This document shows, in pieces, positions 7,405-16,101 of a DNA stretch of 37,692 nucleotides; positions within the stretch are counted from its first letter, which is position 1, and each line of letters opens with the position of its first letter. This stretch comes from Vicinamibacteria bacterium. GTDB taxonomy: Bacteria > Acidobacteriota > Vicinamibacteria > Vicinamibacterales > UBA8438. The position numbers and the translations under genes are program-made. A model generated the notes under the pieces. It saw nothing but the letters and a program-made list of their open reading frames with translations, did not search any database and was not told the origin of the DNA. Location: NCBI GenBank assembly GCA_022820825.1, contig JAJEEU010000030.1, forward strand, positions 1-37,692, read 5' to 3'.

Positions 7405-9073
7405 CGGGCACACTGCCGCCCGGCCGCCGGCGACTGGGGCGAGCTTCGGGGCGGCGACTGCCGCGGCGGCGATCGCATTGCTGCTCATCGCAGCGGCGGG
7501 CCTGGCGCAGCAACCCGGCGACACGCAGCGTCTGATTGCGGTCATCGGGGATCTGCACATGGGCTCCGGCCGGGACGCCGGCGGTGCGTGGCTGGCCGGT
7601 GAGGACTTCCGCTGGGCGGACGAGTTCGAGCGTTTTCTCGAAGCGCTCGACGCGGAAGGCGGCGGCGCAACCGACCTCATCCTCAACGGCGACACCTTCG
7701 AGCTGGCGTCGGCCGACTGTGTTCATGATGACCCCGAGCTGGGGTGTACGGAGCCCGAGGCGCTCGCCACGCTGGAGCGCGTGCTGGCGGCGCACGCTAG
7801 CGCGATCGACGCACTGGCCGCGTTCGCCCGCGCCGGCTCGAACCGCGTCGTCCTGGTGCCGGGCGACCACGACGCCGCCCTGCTCTTTCCGGCCGTACGC
7901 GCCCGTACCGAGGCAGCGCTGGGGAACGGCCGCGCCGCAGTGGCGGCGGGAGGCGCCTGGGTATCGGCCGACGGGCAGGTGTACGTGGAGCACGGGCACC
8001 AGATCGGCTGGCGGGCGGACCGCTTCGCCACCTGGCCGGAACCGTTCGTCGAGCGCGGCGGCCGGCGCCACCTGGAGCGGCCCTGGGGCGCCCGCACCGC
8101 GGGTGCGCTGGTCCGGGAGCACGAGCAGCGCTATCCCGTGGCGGACAACTTTGCTGACGCCGGCGCCGGGCTGGCGCATGCGCTGTCCGCCGCCGAAGCC
8201 ACGGACCTCGGCGCGCAGGCGGCCGACCTGCTGCGCTATGTCCTCTTCCGCATGCCCTGGCAGCAGTTCCGCCTCGATCTCGACATCGGCGATGTCGAGC
8301 CGCCCGCGTGGGATCTGGCATCCGTACGGGCGCAGGGACCGCCGTTTCTGGTCGACTCGCTGCCGGACGACGACCGCTTCAAGCCGCTGGCTCAGCATGC
8401 ATTGGACGGAGGCGGTCTCGAGGCGCTGATGGGCGCTCTGGACGACGCGGAGCTGAACGCCCTCTGCGATTACCGGGCAGCCCTGCGCCGCTCGCGCCGG
8501 CGTCTCGAGCGCTACCTGACCCAGAACGATCCCCAGGGTCCGCCGGTGGCCGAATGCCCGCGTCTGCCGGACAGCCGCGGCGGGCAGTTCGACTACTTCT
8601 GGCGGACGCGGGACCTGAGCTACGGCAGCCGTCTGGAGACCGTGCAGGCCAGCCTCCCCGACCGCGGGCGGCCGATCGCGGTCTTCGTCCACGGCCATAC
8701 GCAACTGGTCGACTGGCGCCAGCGCATCCTGCTGTCGACCAGCCAGGGCCGGCCCGTCATCGTCGACGGTTTCTCGCCGGTCCGCGACGCGCTCGCGCCG
8801 GTGGTGGTCAATGGCGGCGCGTGGCAGCGAACCATCACGCCGGTCCAGTTCGTGCGGCTGCAGGCTGAGAGCGGGCTCTCCGACGACGGGCTCATGCGCG
8901 CGCTGCGCCCGGAGCACCTCGCACCGTGCTACAGCTTCGTCCAGGTCGATCCCTACGACTTGACGCCGGCGGCGCCGCGCATCCGCTACTGGCGGGAAGC
9001 GGAAAGCGGTGAATGGGAGCTGGCCGCCGTTTGCGACCGCGAGCCCGAGCTGCCGGCGGACCGCGCCGGATAA
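7367..9073 (+). CDS. Secreted calcineurin-like metallophosphoesterase
   Basis: The 568-residue protein shows the metal-binding motifs of calcineurin-like phosphoesterases in order: GDLH (Asp62, His64), LNGDTFE (Asp109), GDHD (166-169, here with Asp where GNHD is usual), VEHGHQ, and near the C terminus VHGHTQ. A hydrophobic stretch (about residues 25-47, ending GLAQQ) suggests a signal peptide or membrane anchor after an unusually long N-terminal arm, so the substrate is probably extracytoplasmic and is not predictable. ATG 7367 overlaps the preceding gene by 38 bp. A later TTG at 7391 is possible. The region between the GDHD and HGHT motifs is longer than in typical single-domain family members. 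Confidence 0.85.
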   Translation: MKRSCVSPLPGPSGHTAARPPATGASFGAATAAAAIALLLIAAAGLAQQPGDTQRLIAVIGDLHMGSGRDAGGAWLAGEDFRWADEFERFLEALDAEGGGATDLILNGDTFELASADCVHDDPELGCTEPEALATLERVLAAHASAIDALAAFARAGSNRVVLVPGDHDAALLFPAVRARTEAALGNGRAAVAAGGAWVSADGQVYVEHGHQIGWRADRFATWPEPFVERGGRRHLERPWGARTAGALVREHEQRYPVADNFADAGAGLAHALSAAEATDLGAQAADLLRYVLFRMPWQQFRLDLDIGDVEPPAWDLASVRAQGPPFLVDSLPDDDRFKPLAQHALDGGGLEALMGALDDAELNALCDYRAALRRSRRRLERYLTQNDPQGPPVAECPRLPDSRGGQFDYFWRTRDLSYGSRLETVQASLPDRGRPIAVFVHGHTQLVDWRQRILLSTSQGRPVIVDGFSPVRDALAPVVVNGGAWQRTITPVQFVRLQAESGLSDDGLMRALRPEHLAPCYSFVQVDPYDLTPAAPRIRYWREAESGEWELAAVCDREPELPADRAG

Positions 9074-9091
9074 CAGTTCGCGGAGATTCTC

Positions 9092-11533
9092 ATGCCTCTC
9101 GATCACACCCGACCGGCGCCCCTCGTCGTGATTGCCGTGGTGGGCGCGGCGCTGCTCTCGCTCGGGCCGGCGGTCGGCCGCGCGCAGGCGCCCATCGTGC
9201 AACCCGGTGCGCCCGGCGAGCCGAGCCGCGAGATCTCGGCCGCCGAGGCCACCGATCTCGCCGGGATCCGGTTCACCGACGGCGACGTGAAGTTCATGCA
9301 GGGGATGATCCCGCACCACGCGCAGGCCCTCGAGATGACGGCGCTCGTCGCCGAGCGGACCGCGAACGAGGCCATGCGGCGCCTCGCGCAACGCATCGAA
9401 CTCTCGCAGGAAGACGAGATCGAGATGATGCAGGCGTGGCTGGAGGATCGCGTGCAGGCGGTCACCGAGGTCGACGCGCACCACGCCGACGGCTGGGATC
9501 CGATGCCGGGCATGCTGACGCCGGACGAGATGGCGGAGCTCGCGGCGGCGACAGGGAACGCGTTCGACCGGCTGTTCCTCGAGCGGATGATCGAGCACCA
9601 CCGGGGCGCCGTCACGATGGTGGAGAATCTCCTCGAGCAGCGCGGGGCGGCGCAGGACTCGCAACTCTTCGCGTTCACCTCCGACGTCACGTCGGACCAG
9701 ACGGCGGAAATCGACCGCATGGACGCGATGCTCGCCGGGCTCTCGCCCGACCCCCGGGTGGGACTCGCGGCGGGCTTCGAGGACGCCGGGCAGGCGGCCT
9801 CGAACATGGCGCTGGTGGCGACGCGTGCGAAGCCCGCGGGCTTCTTCGATCCCCGCCGTCCGGCCGGCAGGCGCCTGCCGGTGCAGCCGGAGGCGGGCGA
9901 CGTCGCGCCCGAACAGGAGGAGGAGGAGGAGGAGGAAGAGGAAGACCCGCAGCGGCGAGGCCTGCTCAGCTTCGGGATCACCGATCTGGCGTTCGCCGGC
10001 GACCGGCTGTTCGTCGGCAGCTACCACGGGTTCAACACCTACGGGATCGAGACGCCGGCGTCGCCCAGCCTGATAGCCTCCGTCGTCTGTCCCGGCGGCC
10101 AGGGCGACGTGTCGGTGGTCGGCGACCTGCTGATCATGTCGGTCGAGCAGACGCGGGGACGCCTCGACTGCGGGCTGCAAGGCGTCGCCGAACCCGTCAG
10201 CGCCGAGCGCTTCCGCGGCATTCGGGTCTTCGACATCAGCGACCTGCGGCGGCCGCGGCAGGTGGCCGCGGTGCAGACCTGCCGCGGCTCGCACACGCAC
10301 ACGGTGGTGACCGACCCGGACGAGGCGGGCGACGTCTACGTGTACGGCGCCGGCGCGGCGCCCGTCCGCTCCGGGGACGAGCTCGCGGGCTGCTCGGACG
10401 CGCCGCCCGCCGAGAACCCGGACACCGCGCTCTTCCGCATCGACGTCATCCGAATTCCCCTGGCGCGCCCCGAGGAGGCGCGCATCGTGAGCCGGCCGGC
10501 CGTGTTCCGGGACCCCGACACCGGCGCCCTCGCGGGCCTGTGGCGGGGCGGCGACCACGGACCGGGGACGCAGCGCACCGCCGAGTCGAGCCGCTGCCAC
10601 GACATCACGGCCTTCCCCGAGATCGGCCTCGCCGCGGGCGCGTGCTCCGGCAACGGCATCCTGCTCGATATTTCCGACCCGGTGAATCCGGTCCGCGTCG
10701 ACGAGGTTGTCGACCCCGGCTTCGCCTACTGGCACTCGGCCACGTTCAACAACGACGGCACGAAGGTGATCTTCACCGACGAGTGGGGCGGCGGCGGACG
10801 TCCGCGCTGCCGCGCGTCCGACCCCCGCGAGTGGGGCGCCAACGCCATCTTCGACATCGTCGACGGCAGGCTGCAGTTCCGCAGCTACTACAAGCTCCCG
10901 GCCCCGCAGACCGAGCGGGAGAACTGCGTGGCCCACAACGGCTCGCTCGTCCCGGTGCCCGGGCGCGACATCATGGTGCAGGCGTGGTACCAGGGGGGCA
11001 TCTCGGTCTTCGATTTCACCGATTCGTCGAACCCCGTAGAGATCGCGTTCTTCGACCGCGGCCCGATCGACGCGGATCGCTTCGTCATGGGCGGGTTCTG
11101 GTCGTCGTACTGGTACCGGGGCTACATCTACGCCACCGAGATCGCCCGCGGCCTCGACGTGCTGGAGCTGCTGCCGAGCGAGCACCTGACCGGGAACGAG
11201 ATCGCCGCCGCGGCGGCGGCGGTCAGCCCCGCGGCGTTCAACGCGCAGCAGCAGCGGCGCGTCGACTGGCCGGCGCGGCCGGTCGTCGCGAGGGCCTACC
11301 TCGATCAGCTCGAGCGCAGCGACACGCTCGGCGCGGAGCGCAGGACGGCGCTGTCGAACCTGCTCGGCCGCGTCGACGAGACTGGATCCGGCAGCGACAC
11401 GGCGGTCGCGGCGGAGCTGGCCGCGGCTGCCGGCGAGGTGGAGAACGCCGCGGCGGAAGCCGCCGGCCGCACCCGGCAACGCCTCGGGGCGCTGGCGGAC
11501 ACGCTGCAGGGCCTTGCCGAACGCCTGCGTTGA
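9092..11533 (+). CDS. DUF305 domain fused to LVIVD-repeat propeller, secreted
   Basis: The 813-residue protein begins with a signal peptide (about residues 1-31, VVGAALLSLGPAVGRAQA). Residues 55-235 form a DUF305 domain with its paired motifs GMIPHHAQALEM (His75, His76) and RMIEHHRGAVTMV (His169, His170). DUF305 is a ferritin-like four-helix fold; some members bind copper. After a linker with nine consecutive glutamates (276-284), the remainder carries LVIVD-type propeller blades (IRVFDISDLRRPRQVA, LLDISDPVNPVRVDEV, ISVFDFTDSSNPVEIA). An Ala-rich helical tail ends it. It follows the phosphoesterase by 18 bp and is preceded by GGAG seven bases before the ATG, so the two are probably co-transcribed. 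The role is unknown; exported metal binding is a reasonable guess from the histidines. Confidence 0.87.
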   Translation: MPLDHTRPAPLVVIAVVGAALLSLGPAVGRAQAPIVQPGAPGEPSREISAAEATDLAGIRFTDGDVKFMQGMIPHHAQALEMTALVAERTANEAMRRLAQRIELSQEDEIEMMQAWLEDRVQAVTEVDAHHADGWDPMPGMLTPDEMAELAAATGNAFDRLFLERMIEHHRGAVTMVENLLEQRGAAQDSQLFAFTSDVTSDQTAEIDRMDAMLAGLSPDPRVGLAAGFEDAGQAASNMALVATRAKPAGFFDPRRPAGRRLPVQPEAGDVAPEQEEEEEEEEEDPQRRGLLSFGITDLAFAGDRLFVGSYHGFNTYGIETPASPSLIASVVCPGGQGDVSVVGDLLIMSVEQTRGRLDCGLQGVAEPVSAERFRGIRVFDISDLRRPRQVAAVQTCRGSHTHTVVTDPDEAGDVYVYGAGAAPVRSGDELAGCSDAPPAENPDTALFRIDVIRIPLARPEEARIVSRPAVFRDPDTGALAGLWRGGDHGPGTQRTAESSRCHDITAFPEIGLAAGACSGNGILLDISDPVNPVRVDEVVDPGFAYWHSATFNNDGTKVIFTDEWGGGGRPRCRASDPREWGANAIFDIVDGRLQFRSYYKLPAPQTERENCVAHNGSLVPVPGRDIMVQAWYQGGISVFDFTDSSNPVEIAFFDRGPIDADRFVMGGFWSSYWYRGYIYATEIARGLDVLELLPSEHLTGNEIAAAAAAVSPAAFNAQQQRRVDWPARPVVARAYLDQLERSDTLGAERRTALSNLLGRVDETGSGSDTAVAAELAAAAGEVENAAAEAAGRTRQRLGALADTLQGLAERLR

Positions 11534-11543
11534 ACCGGTGGTT

Positions 11544-12437
11544 TCAGTTCCCGTGCGCGGCTGCGTCGCCGGCGCCGAGCGCCTCCACAACGGTGATCAG
11601 CGCCGACAGGTCGTCCCGCCCCCTGCCCTGCCCGTGGAGACCGTTGATGTGCTGCATCGTGAGCGCGCCGGCGGGAAGCGCGATGCCCAGGCCGTGCGCC
11701 AGCCGCAGGACGATATCCAGGTCCTTGTGATACAGGCGCGTCTCGATGCCGGCGGCGAAGTCGCGCCGCACCATCCGCTCGCCGAAGAAGTCCAGCACGC
11801 TGCTCGACGCCATGCCCCCGAGCAGCGCCTCGCGCACCTGGCCCGCGTCGAGCCCCGCGCGGCGCGCCAGCACCAGCGCCTCGGCCACGCCCTGCGCGGT
11901 AACGAGCAGCAGCAACTGGTTGCAGGCCTTCGTCACCTGACCGGCCCCGTGTCCGCCCATGTGGCGCACCGTCGTGCCCAGGCAGTCGAGGACCGGACGC
12001 ACGCGCTCCAGCACCTCGGCGCGGCCCCCGACCATGATCGACAGCGACGCGTCGCGGGCGCCGTGCGGCCCGCCCGACACCGGCGCGTCCAGCATGTCGA
12101 CATCGCGCTCGGCCAACGCCGCCGCGATCACGCGCGTCGCCGCCGGGTCGATGGTGCTCATGTCGATCGCCACGGTGCCGGGCCGCGCGCCGTGCGCCAC
12201 GCCGTCCGCGCCGAGCAGGACCGCCTCGACGTCGGCGGTGCCGGTCACCATCGTGATCACCGCGTCGCTGCCGGCGGCCAGCTCGGCCGGCGTGGCCGCG
12301 CTCGCCGCGCCGGCCTCGACCAGCGGCTCCAGGGACGCGGCCCGACGCGCATGGACCGCTACCTCGTGTCCTGCCCGCAGCAGGTTGAGCGCCATCGGGC
12401 GCCCCATCACGCCCAGACCGATGAATCCGACCCGCAT
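11544..12437 (-). CDS. NAD(P)-dependent oxidoreductase of the 3-hydroxyisobutyrate dehydrogenase family
   Basis: The 297-residue protein begins MRVGFIGLGVMGRPMALNLL, the Rossmann nucleotide motif GLGVMG (residues 7-12). It carries the substrate-binding block DAPVSGG (118-124) and the catalytic lysine in GAGQVTKACNQ (Lys170). Length and motif spacing fit beta-hydroxyacid dehydrogenases such as GarR, tartronate semialdehyde reductase and 3-hydroxyisobutyrate dehydrogenase; the substrate cannot be told apart here. The start at 12437 has GGAGG eight bases upstream, which rules out the longer frame from 12545. It is cytoplasmic and stands alone on the minus strand, divergent from the next gene. 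It ends ten bases from the convergent DUF305-LVIVD gene. Confidence 0.92.
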   Translation of the reverse strand: MRVGFIGLGVMGRPMALNLLRAGHEVAVHARRAASLEPLVEAGAASAATPAELAAGSDAVITMVTGTADVEAVLLGADGVAHGARPGTVAIDMSTIDPAATRVIAAALAERDVDMLDAPVSGGPHGARDASLSIMVGGRAEVLERVRPVLDCLGTTVRHMGGHGAGQVTKACNQLLLLVTAQGVAEALVLARRAGLDAGQVREALLGGMASSSVLDFFGERMVRRDFAAGIETRLYHKDLDIVLRLAHGLGIALPAGALTMQHINGLHGQGRGRDDLSALITVVEALGAGDAAAHGN

Positions 12438-12500
12438 CGTTGCATCCTCCGTTCGCGGCCCGCGGCCGCATCGCCGTGCGCCCGCCGCGCGGGAACCCGC

Positions 12501-12530
12501 TTGAGGCGCCCGCCGGCACGCGGATACGAT
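12501..12530 (+). promoter_or_regulatory. Candidate promoter for the carboxymuconolactone-decarboxylase-fold gene
   Basis: TTGAGG at 12501-12506 and TACGAT at 12525-12530 are 18 bases apart, each matching the sigma-70 consensus at four of six positions. The expected start, near 12537, leaves room for the GGAGG ribosome site at 12553-12557. Confidence 0.4.
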
Positions 12531-12552
12531 AACCGTGCTGCCCAAACTTCAC

Positions 12553-12557
12553 GGAGG
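12553..12557 (+). promoter_or_regulatory. Ribosome binding site that decides the start of the following gene
   Basis: GGAGG directly abuts the first of two in-frame ATGs (12558) but lies six bases from the second (12564). The second is therefore the functional start. Confidence 0.65.
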
Positions 12558-12563
12558 ATGACA

Positions 12564-13217
12564 ATGGCGGATCGAGACAATCATCGCGCGCTGCGCGCGG
12601 CACTGCCCGTCGGTCTCGTACTGCTGCTCATGCATGCCATGCCTGCCACAGCCCAGGATCGGATGCCGCCGATACCGGAGGACCAGCTCACGGCCGAGCA
12701 GCAGGCGGCCGTCGAGGAATTCAAGCGCGTGCGCCAGCGGCCGAACGTCAGCGGGCCGTTCGTGCCGCTGCTCCGCAGTCCCGAGATGTTGAGCCGCGCC
12801 CGCAACGTGGGCGACCATGCCCGCTTCAACACGGTGCTCCCGACCCGGCTCAGCGAGATGGTGATCCTGATCACGGCGCGCCACTGGACGCAGAACTACG
12901 AGTGGGCGGCCCACGCGCCGATCGCCGAACAGGCGGGGCTGGCGCCGGAGATCATCGCGGCGATTGCCGATGGCCGGCGCCCGGCAGCGATGGCCGACGA
13001 CGAGGCGGTGCTCTACGACTTCTGCACCGAGCTGTTCCGGACGCAGGGCGTGAGCGACCCGACCTACGCCCGGATGGTGTCGGAGTTCAACGAGATCGGC
13101 GTCATCGACACCATCGGCATCATGGGCTACTACTCCATGCTGGCGATGGTGATGAACACCGCGCGCACGCCGTTGCGGGAAGGCCAGACGCCGGGCCTGA
13201 AGCCGTTCCCGCGCTAA
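12564..13217 (+). CDS. Exported carboxymuconolactone decarboxylase-fold protein
   Basis: The 217-residue protein has a signal peptide (LPVGLVLLLMHAMPATAQ) and then a carboxymuconolactone decarboxylase/AhpD-like helical domain: RSPEMLSRARNVGDHARFNTVLPTRLSEMVILITARHW, followed by QNYEWAAHAPIAEQAGL and a C-terminal helical repeat. The catalytic CxxC of AhpD-type peroxidases is absent; the core reads YEWAAHA. A thiol peroxidase role is therefore unlikely and a decarboxylase/lactonase-like or purely structural role remains open. Periplasmic members of this family are common in acidobacteria and are uncharacterised. The gene diverges from the hydroxyacid dehydrogenase and ends 15 bp from the convergent membrane protein gene. 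Confidence 0.86.
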   Translation: MADRDNHRALRAALPVGLVLLLMHAMPATAQDRMPPIPEDQLTAEQQAAVEEFKRVRQRPNVSGPFVPLLRSPEMLSRARNVGDHARFNTVLPTRLSEMVILITARHWTQNYEWAAHAPIAEQAGLAPEIIAAIADGRRPAAMADDEAVLYDFCTELFRTQGVSDPTYARMVSEFNEIGVIDTIGIMGYYSMLAMVMNTARTPLREGQTPGLKPFPR

Positions 13218-13232
13218 CCGCAGCGCGCCGCC

Positions 13233-14468
13233 TCAGAGCATGTCGCGGCGCAGCGCCTCGACCGTTTCGATGCAGTACGCCTCGGGGCTGAGGTGCCGCT
13301 GGGCGAGCGTAGCGCCGGAGGTCACGAGGATCTCGACAACGGCCGCCGCAGCCACGGCCCGCCACACGGCCGGCCGCCGCGCCTGCGCCATGCGCGCCGT
13401 CAACCGCTCCCAGACGAGGACGATGCCGATAGCGCTGGCCGGCAGCAGCAGGAACTGCCAGTAGTCGTGCGCCGCGGCGCTCAGGCTGAAGCAGACGACG
13501 TAGCCGGCGCCCGCCGCCAGCCAGATCAGGCCAACCTCCAGCGCCGGGTTGCGGCCGGACGCGCGCATGGCGCGGAAGCCCCGCCACGCCAGCACGCCCA
13601 GCGCCGCCAGGCTCGTCAGACCGAAGTAGCGCCAGTGCAGCTCGACGATGCGCGCGGCCCAGCCGGCGATGCCCCGCTCCCCCGCCACACCGATGCGCGT
13701 TGCCGCCAGCTCGCGCAGATGGCCCAGGCCGCGCTCCTGCACCCACGCCAGATGGGCGAGATCCGCCGCGAACAACAGCGCTCCGAGCATGGCCAGGAGC
13801 ACCAGCGGGCGCCGGGCGCGGGTGTTGCGCCGCACCGCGAGCTCCCAGGCCGCGTGCAGCGCGCAGGCGGCCATGACGAAGAATCCGGCCCAGCCGGCGA
13901 GCGCCGCCCACACACAGCCGGCGGCGGACGCCGCCAGCCAGCGCCCCGCATGCGGTCCGCCGTCCAGGTGCTCCCAATAGCCTCTGACGATGAGCAGCGC
14001 CGCGGGCAGCACCAGCACTTCGTGGTTGAGCATGCGGCCGAAGAAGGCCGACTCGGGCAGCAGCACGAACAGCAGCGTTGCCAGCAGCGCGTGCCGCGGC
14101 AGCGGAAACAGGCGGCGGGCGAGTCCCAGGAAGAGCACGGCGGCCAGCACGTGGAACAGAATCGCGGCGGCGCGCGTGACGAGTGGCCCGTCGCTGCCGG
14201 TCACGAAGTACGCCGCCGCGAGCGCGAGGCCGGGACCGGGCGGGTGATTGGCGTAGAACTCACCGCTGGCGCGCGCCGGTGAGTAGAAGTAGTTCTGCCC
14301 CTTCGTCGTTCCGAGTCCGAGCTGCAGGTGGGCGCGCGCGAACGTGGCGTGGAGCGCGTTGTTGTCCTCGTGCTTCAGCCGGTAATCGCGCGTGATGCCG
14401 ATGGCCAGCAACGCCAGTTGCAGGAGGAAGACCAGGGCGACCGCGAGGCGCAGCGCAGGCCGGTTCAT
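13233..14468 (-). CDS. Polytopic membrane protein, glycosyltransferase family 39 / ArnT-PMT-like
   Basis: The 411-residue protein consists mainly of hydrophobic helices: LAVALVFLLQLALLAIGI at the N terminus, then about nine more membrane segments. An early periplasmic loop contains HEDNNALHATFARAHLQLGL and YANHPPGPG, the type of acidic and HPPG motifs found in lipid-linked-sugar glycosyltransferases of the PMT/ArnT superfamily (DUF2029/GT39-like). The large C-terminal soluble domain of ArnT is missing, so it is a short member. It may transfer a sugar from a polyprenyl carrier to protein or lipid on the periplasmic face. It diverges from the tannase gene with only 27 bp between their start codons, so their promoters must overlap each other's coding starts. 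Confidence 0.72.
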   Translation of the reverse strand: MNRPALRLAVALVFLLQLALLAIGITRDYRLKHEDNNALHATFARAHLQLGLGTTKGQNYFYSPARASGEFYANHPPGPGLALAAAYFVTGSDGPLVTRAAAILFHVLAAVLFLGLARRLFPLPRHALLATLLFVLLPESAFFGRMLNHEVLVLPAALLIVRGYWEHLDGGPHAGRWLAASAAGCVWAALAGWAGFFVMAACALHAAWELAVRRNTRARRPLVLLAMLGALLFAADLAHLAWVQERGLGHLRELAATRIGVAGERGIAGWAARIVELHWRYFGLTSLAALGVLAWRGFRAMRASGRNPALEVGLIWLAAGAGYVVCFSLSAAAHDYWQFLLLPASAIGIVLVWERLTARMAQARRPAVWRAVAAAAVVEILVTSGATLAQRHLSPEAYCIETVEALRRDML

Positions 14469-14481
14469 CTGGCGCGGATAC

Positions 14482-14487
14482 TATACT
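14482..14487 (+). promoter_or_regulatory. Candidate -10 box of the tannase-family gene, near-leaderless
   Basis: TATACT matches the -10 consensus at five of six positions and ends eight bases before the ATG at 14496. Transcription would start one or two bases before the initiation codon. No good -35 box is visible, and no Shine-Dalgarno sequence precedes the ATG. Confidence 0.35.
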
Positions 14488-14495
14488 GGCAGCCC

Positions 14496-16085
14496 ATGAC
14501 TCAGAGACTATTGCGCGATGTTGCCTGGGCCGGCGCCGGCGCGCTGCTGCTGGCCGCCGGCGCGTGCGGCGGCGCCCCCGGAGAAGCCGCGGGCGCCGCG
14601 GCGGCCACGCCCTGCGAGCGGCTGATCGACCTGGAGCTGCCGGATACGACGATCACCCACGCCGGGACCGCGCCGGCCGGCGGCTTCACCCCGCCCGGCG
14701 GGTCCGCCGCGCTCGACGCGCCCGCCTTCTGCCGCGTGGCGGGCGTCATCGCGCCGGCCATCAACTTCGAGGTGTGGCTGCCGGAAACCGGCTGGAACGG
14801 CAAGTTCCAGGGCATCGGCAACGGCGGCATGGCCGGAGCCCTCTACTACGACCGGATGGCCACCGCCCTGCGCCGGGGCTACGCCGCCGCCGCTACCGAC
14901 ACGGGACACGTCTCCGAGGGCGTGTTCGACGCGACCTGGGCGTTCGGCCGGCCGGACCTGATCGAGGACTTCGGCCACCGCGGGCTGCATCTGACAACGG
15001 TGAACGCCAAGGCCGTCACCGCGGCGCATTACGGCCGGCCGCCGGACTATTCCTACTACGTCGGCTGCTCCAAGGGCGGCCAGCAGGGCCTGATGGAAGC
15101 GCAGCGTTACCCGGACGACTACGACGGCCTGATCGCCGGCAACCCGGCCCACGACTGGACGAGCTTCTACGCCGGCGCGCACCTCTGGTACTCGCTGGCG
15201 ACGCTGGCCGATCCCGAGAGCTACATCCCGGCCGACAAGCTGCCGCTGCTGGGCGACGCCGTGAACGCAGCCTGCGACGCGCTCGACGGGATCGAGGACG
15301 GCGTGCTGGACGATCCGCGCGCCTGTGACTTCGATCCGGCGGAGCTGACGTGCGCGGCGGGTCAGGATCCGGCGACCTGCTTCACCAAGAAGCAGGTGGA
15401 GGCGGTCCGCGCCATCTGGTCGGGCGCGACGAACGCGGCCGGCGAACGCATATACCCCGGCCTCGTCCCGGGCGGTGAGGGAACGCCCGGCTGGGACCGC
15501 TGGGTCAGCGGCGAGGCGCCGTTCACGAGCCTGCACTGGCTGGCGGCCGAGGGGTTCTTCCGCAACCTCGTGTTCGACGACCTGGACTGGGATTTCCGCA
15601 CGTTCGACTACGACGAGGACCTGGCCTTCGCGCTCGAGAAGGTGGGCGCCGCGCTGGATGCCGTGGATCCGGACCTGCGGCCGCTGCGCGACAACGGCGG
15701 CAAGCTGCTCGTCTACCACGGCTGGAGCGACGCCGACATCTCCCCGCTGAGCTCGATCGATTACTACGAAGACGCGGTCTCGGTTGTCGGCGAGGGCCGC
15801 GAGCACGCGGCGGCGCTGGCGGATACGCGCGAGTTCTTCCGCCTGTTCATGGCGCCGGGGATGGGCCATTGCGCCGGCGGCCCCGGACCGGACCGCTTCG
15901 ACGCGCTGACCGCGCTGGAGCAGTGGGTGGAAGAAGGCCGGCCTCCGGAACGGATCGTGGCGTCCCGGGTCAGAGACGGCGAGGTCGACCGCACGCGCCC
16001 GCTGTGTCCCTATCCGGAGGTCGCGCGCTGGAACGGCAGCGGTAGCACCGACGACGCGGCGAACTTCACGTGCGTCATGCCGTGA
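14496..16085 (+). CDS. Tannase/feruloyl esterase-family serine hydrolase, exported
   Basis: The 529-residue protein shows the CS-D-HC signature of the tannase family. The nucleophile Ser192 in GCSKGGQQG follows Cys191, the acid Asp412 is in YHGWSDADISP, and His458 in GMGHCAGG is followed by Cys459; the two cysteines form the characteristic disulfide that ties the triad together. The N terminus has a hydrophobic segment ending ALLLAAGACGGAPGEAAG. Cys24 could be a lipid anchor, though the lipobox is imperfect. Family members cleave ester bonds of gallate, ferulate and related plant or phthalate esters; the actual ester is unknown. Nearby aromatic-type enzymes (carboxymuconolactone-decarboxylase-fold, cyclase family) make a phenolic substrate plausible but unproven. 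Confidence 0.88.
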   Translation: MTQRLLRDVAWAGAGALLLAAGACGGAPGEAAGAAAATPCERLIDLELPDTTITHAGTAPAGGFTPPGGSAALDAPAFCRVAGVIAPAINFEVWLPETGWNGKFQGIGNGGMAGALYYDRMATALRRGYAAAATDTGHVSEGVFDATWAFGRPDLIEDFGHRGLHLTTVNAKAVTAAHYGRPPDYSYYVGCSKGGQQGLMEAQRYPDDYDGLIAGNPAHDWTSFYAGAHLWYSLATLADPESYIPADKLPLLGDAVNAACDALDGIEDGVLDDPRACDFDPAELTCAAGQDPATCFTKKQVEAVRAIWSGATNAAGERIYPGLVPGGEGTPGWDRWVSGEAPFTSLHWLAAEGFFRNLVFDDLDWDFRTFDYDEDLAFALEKVGAALDAVDPDLRPLRDNGGKLLVYHGWSDADISPLSSIDYYEDAVSVVGEGREHAAALADTREFFRLFMAPGMGHCAGGPGPDRFDALTALEQWVEEGRPPERIVASRVRDGEVDRTRPLCPYPEVARWNGSGSTDDAANFTCVMP

Positions 16086-16101
16086 GGCGTCACGGCCGCC
16101 G

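Noticed and set aside
7355..11590. Open frame of 1411 codons on the minus strand
   Set aside because: It runs antisense to two well-supported genes (phosphoesterase, DUF305-LVIVD). Its translation is low-complexity Arg/Ala/Gly-rich, as expected from the complementary frame of GC-rich codons.
12564..13217. AhpD-type alkyl hydroperoxide reductase
   Set aside because: The CxxC active site is missing; only the fold is shared.
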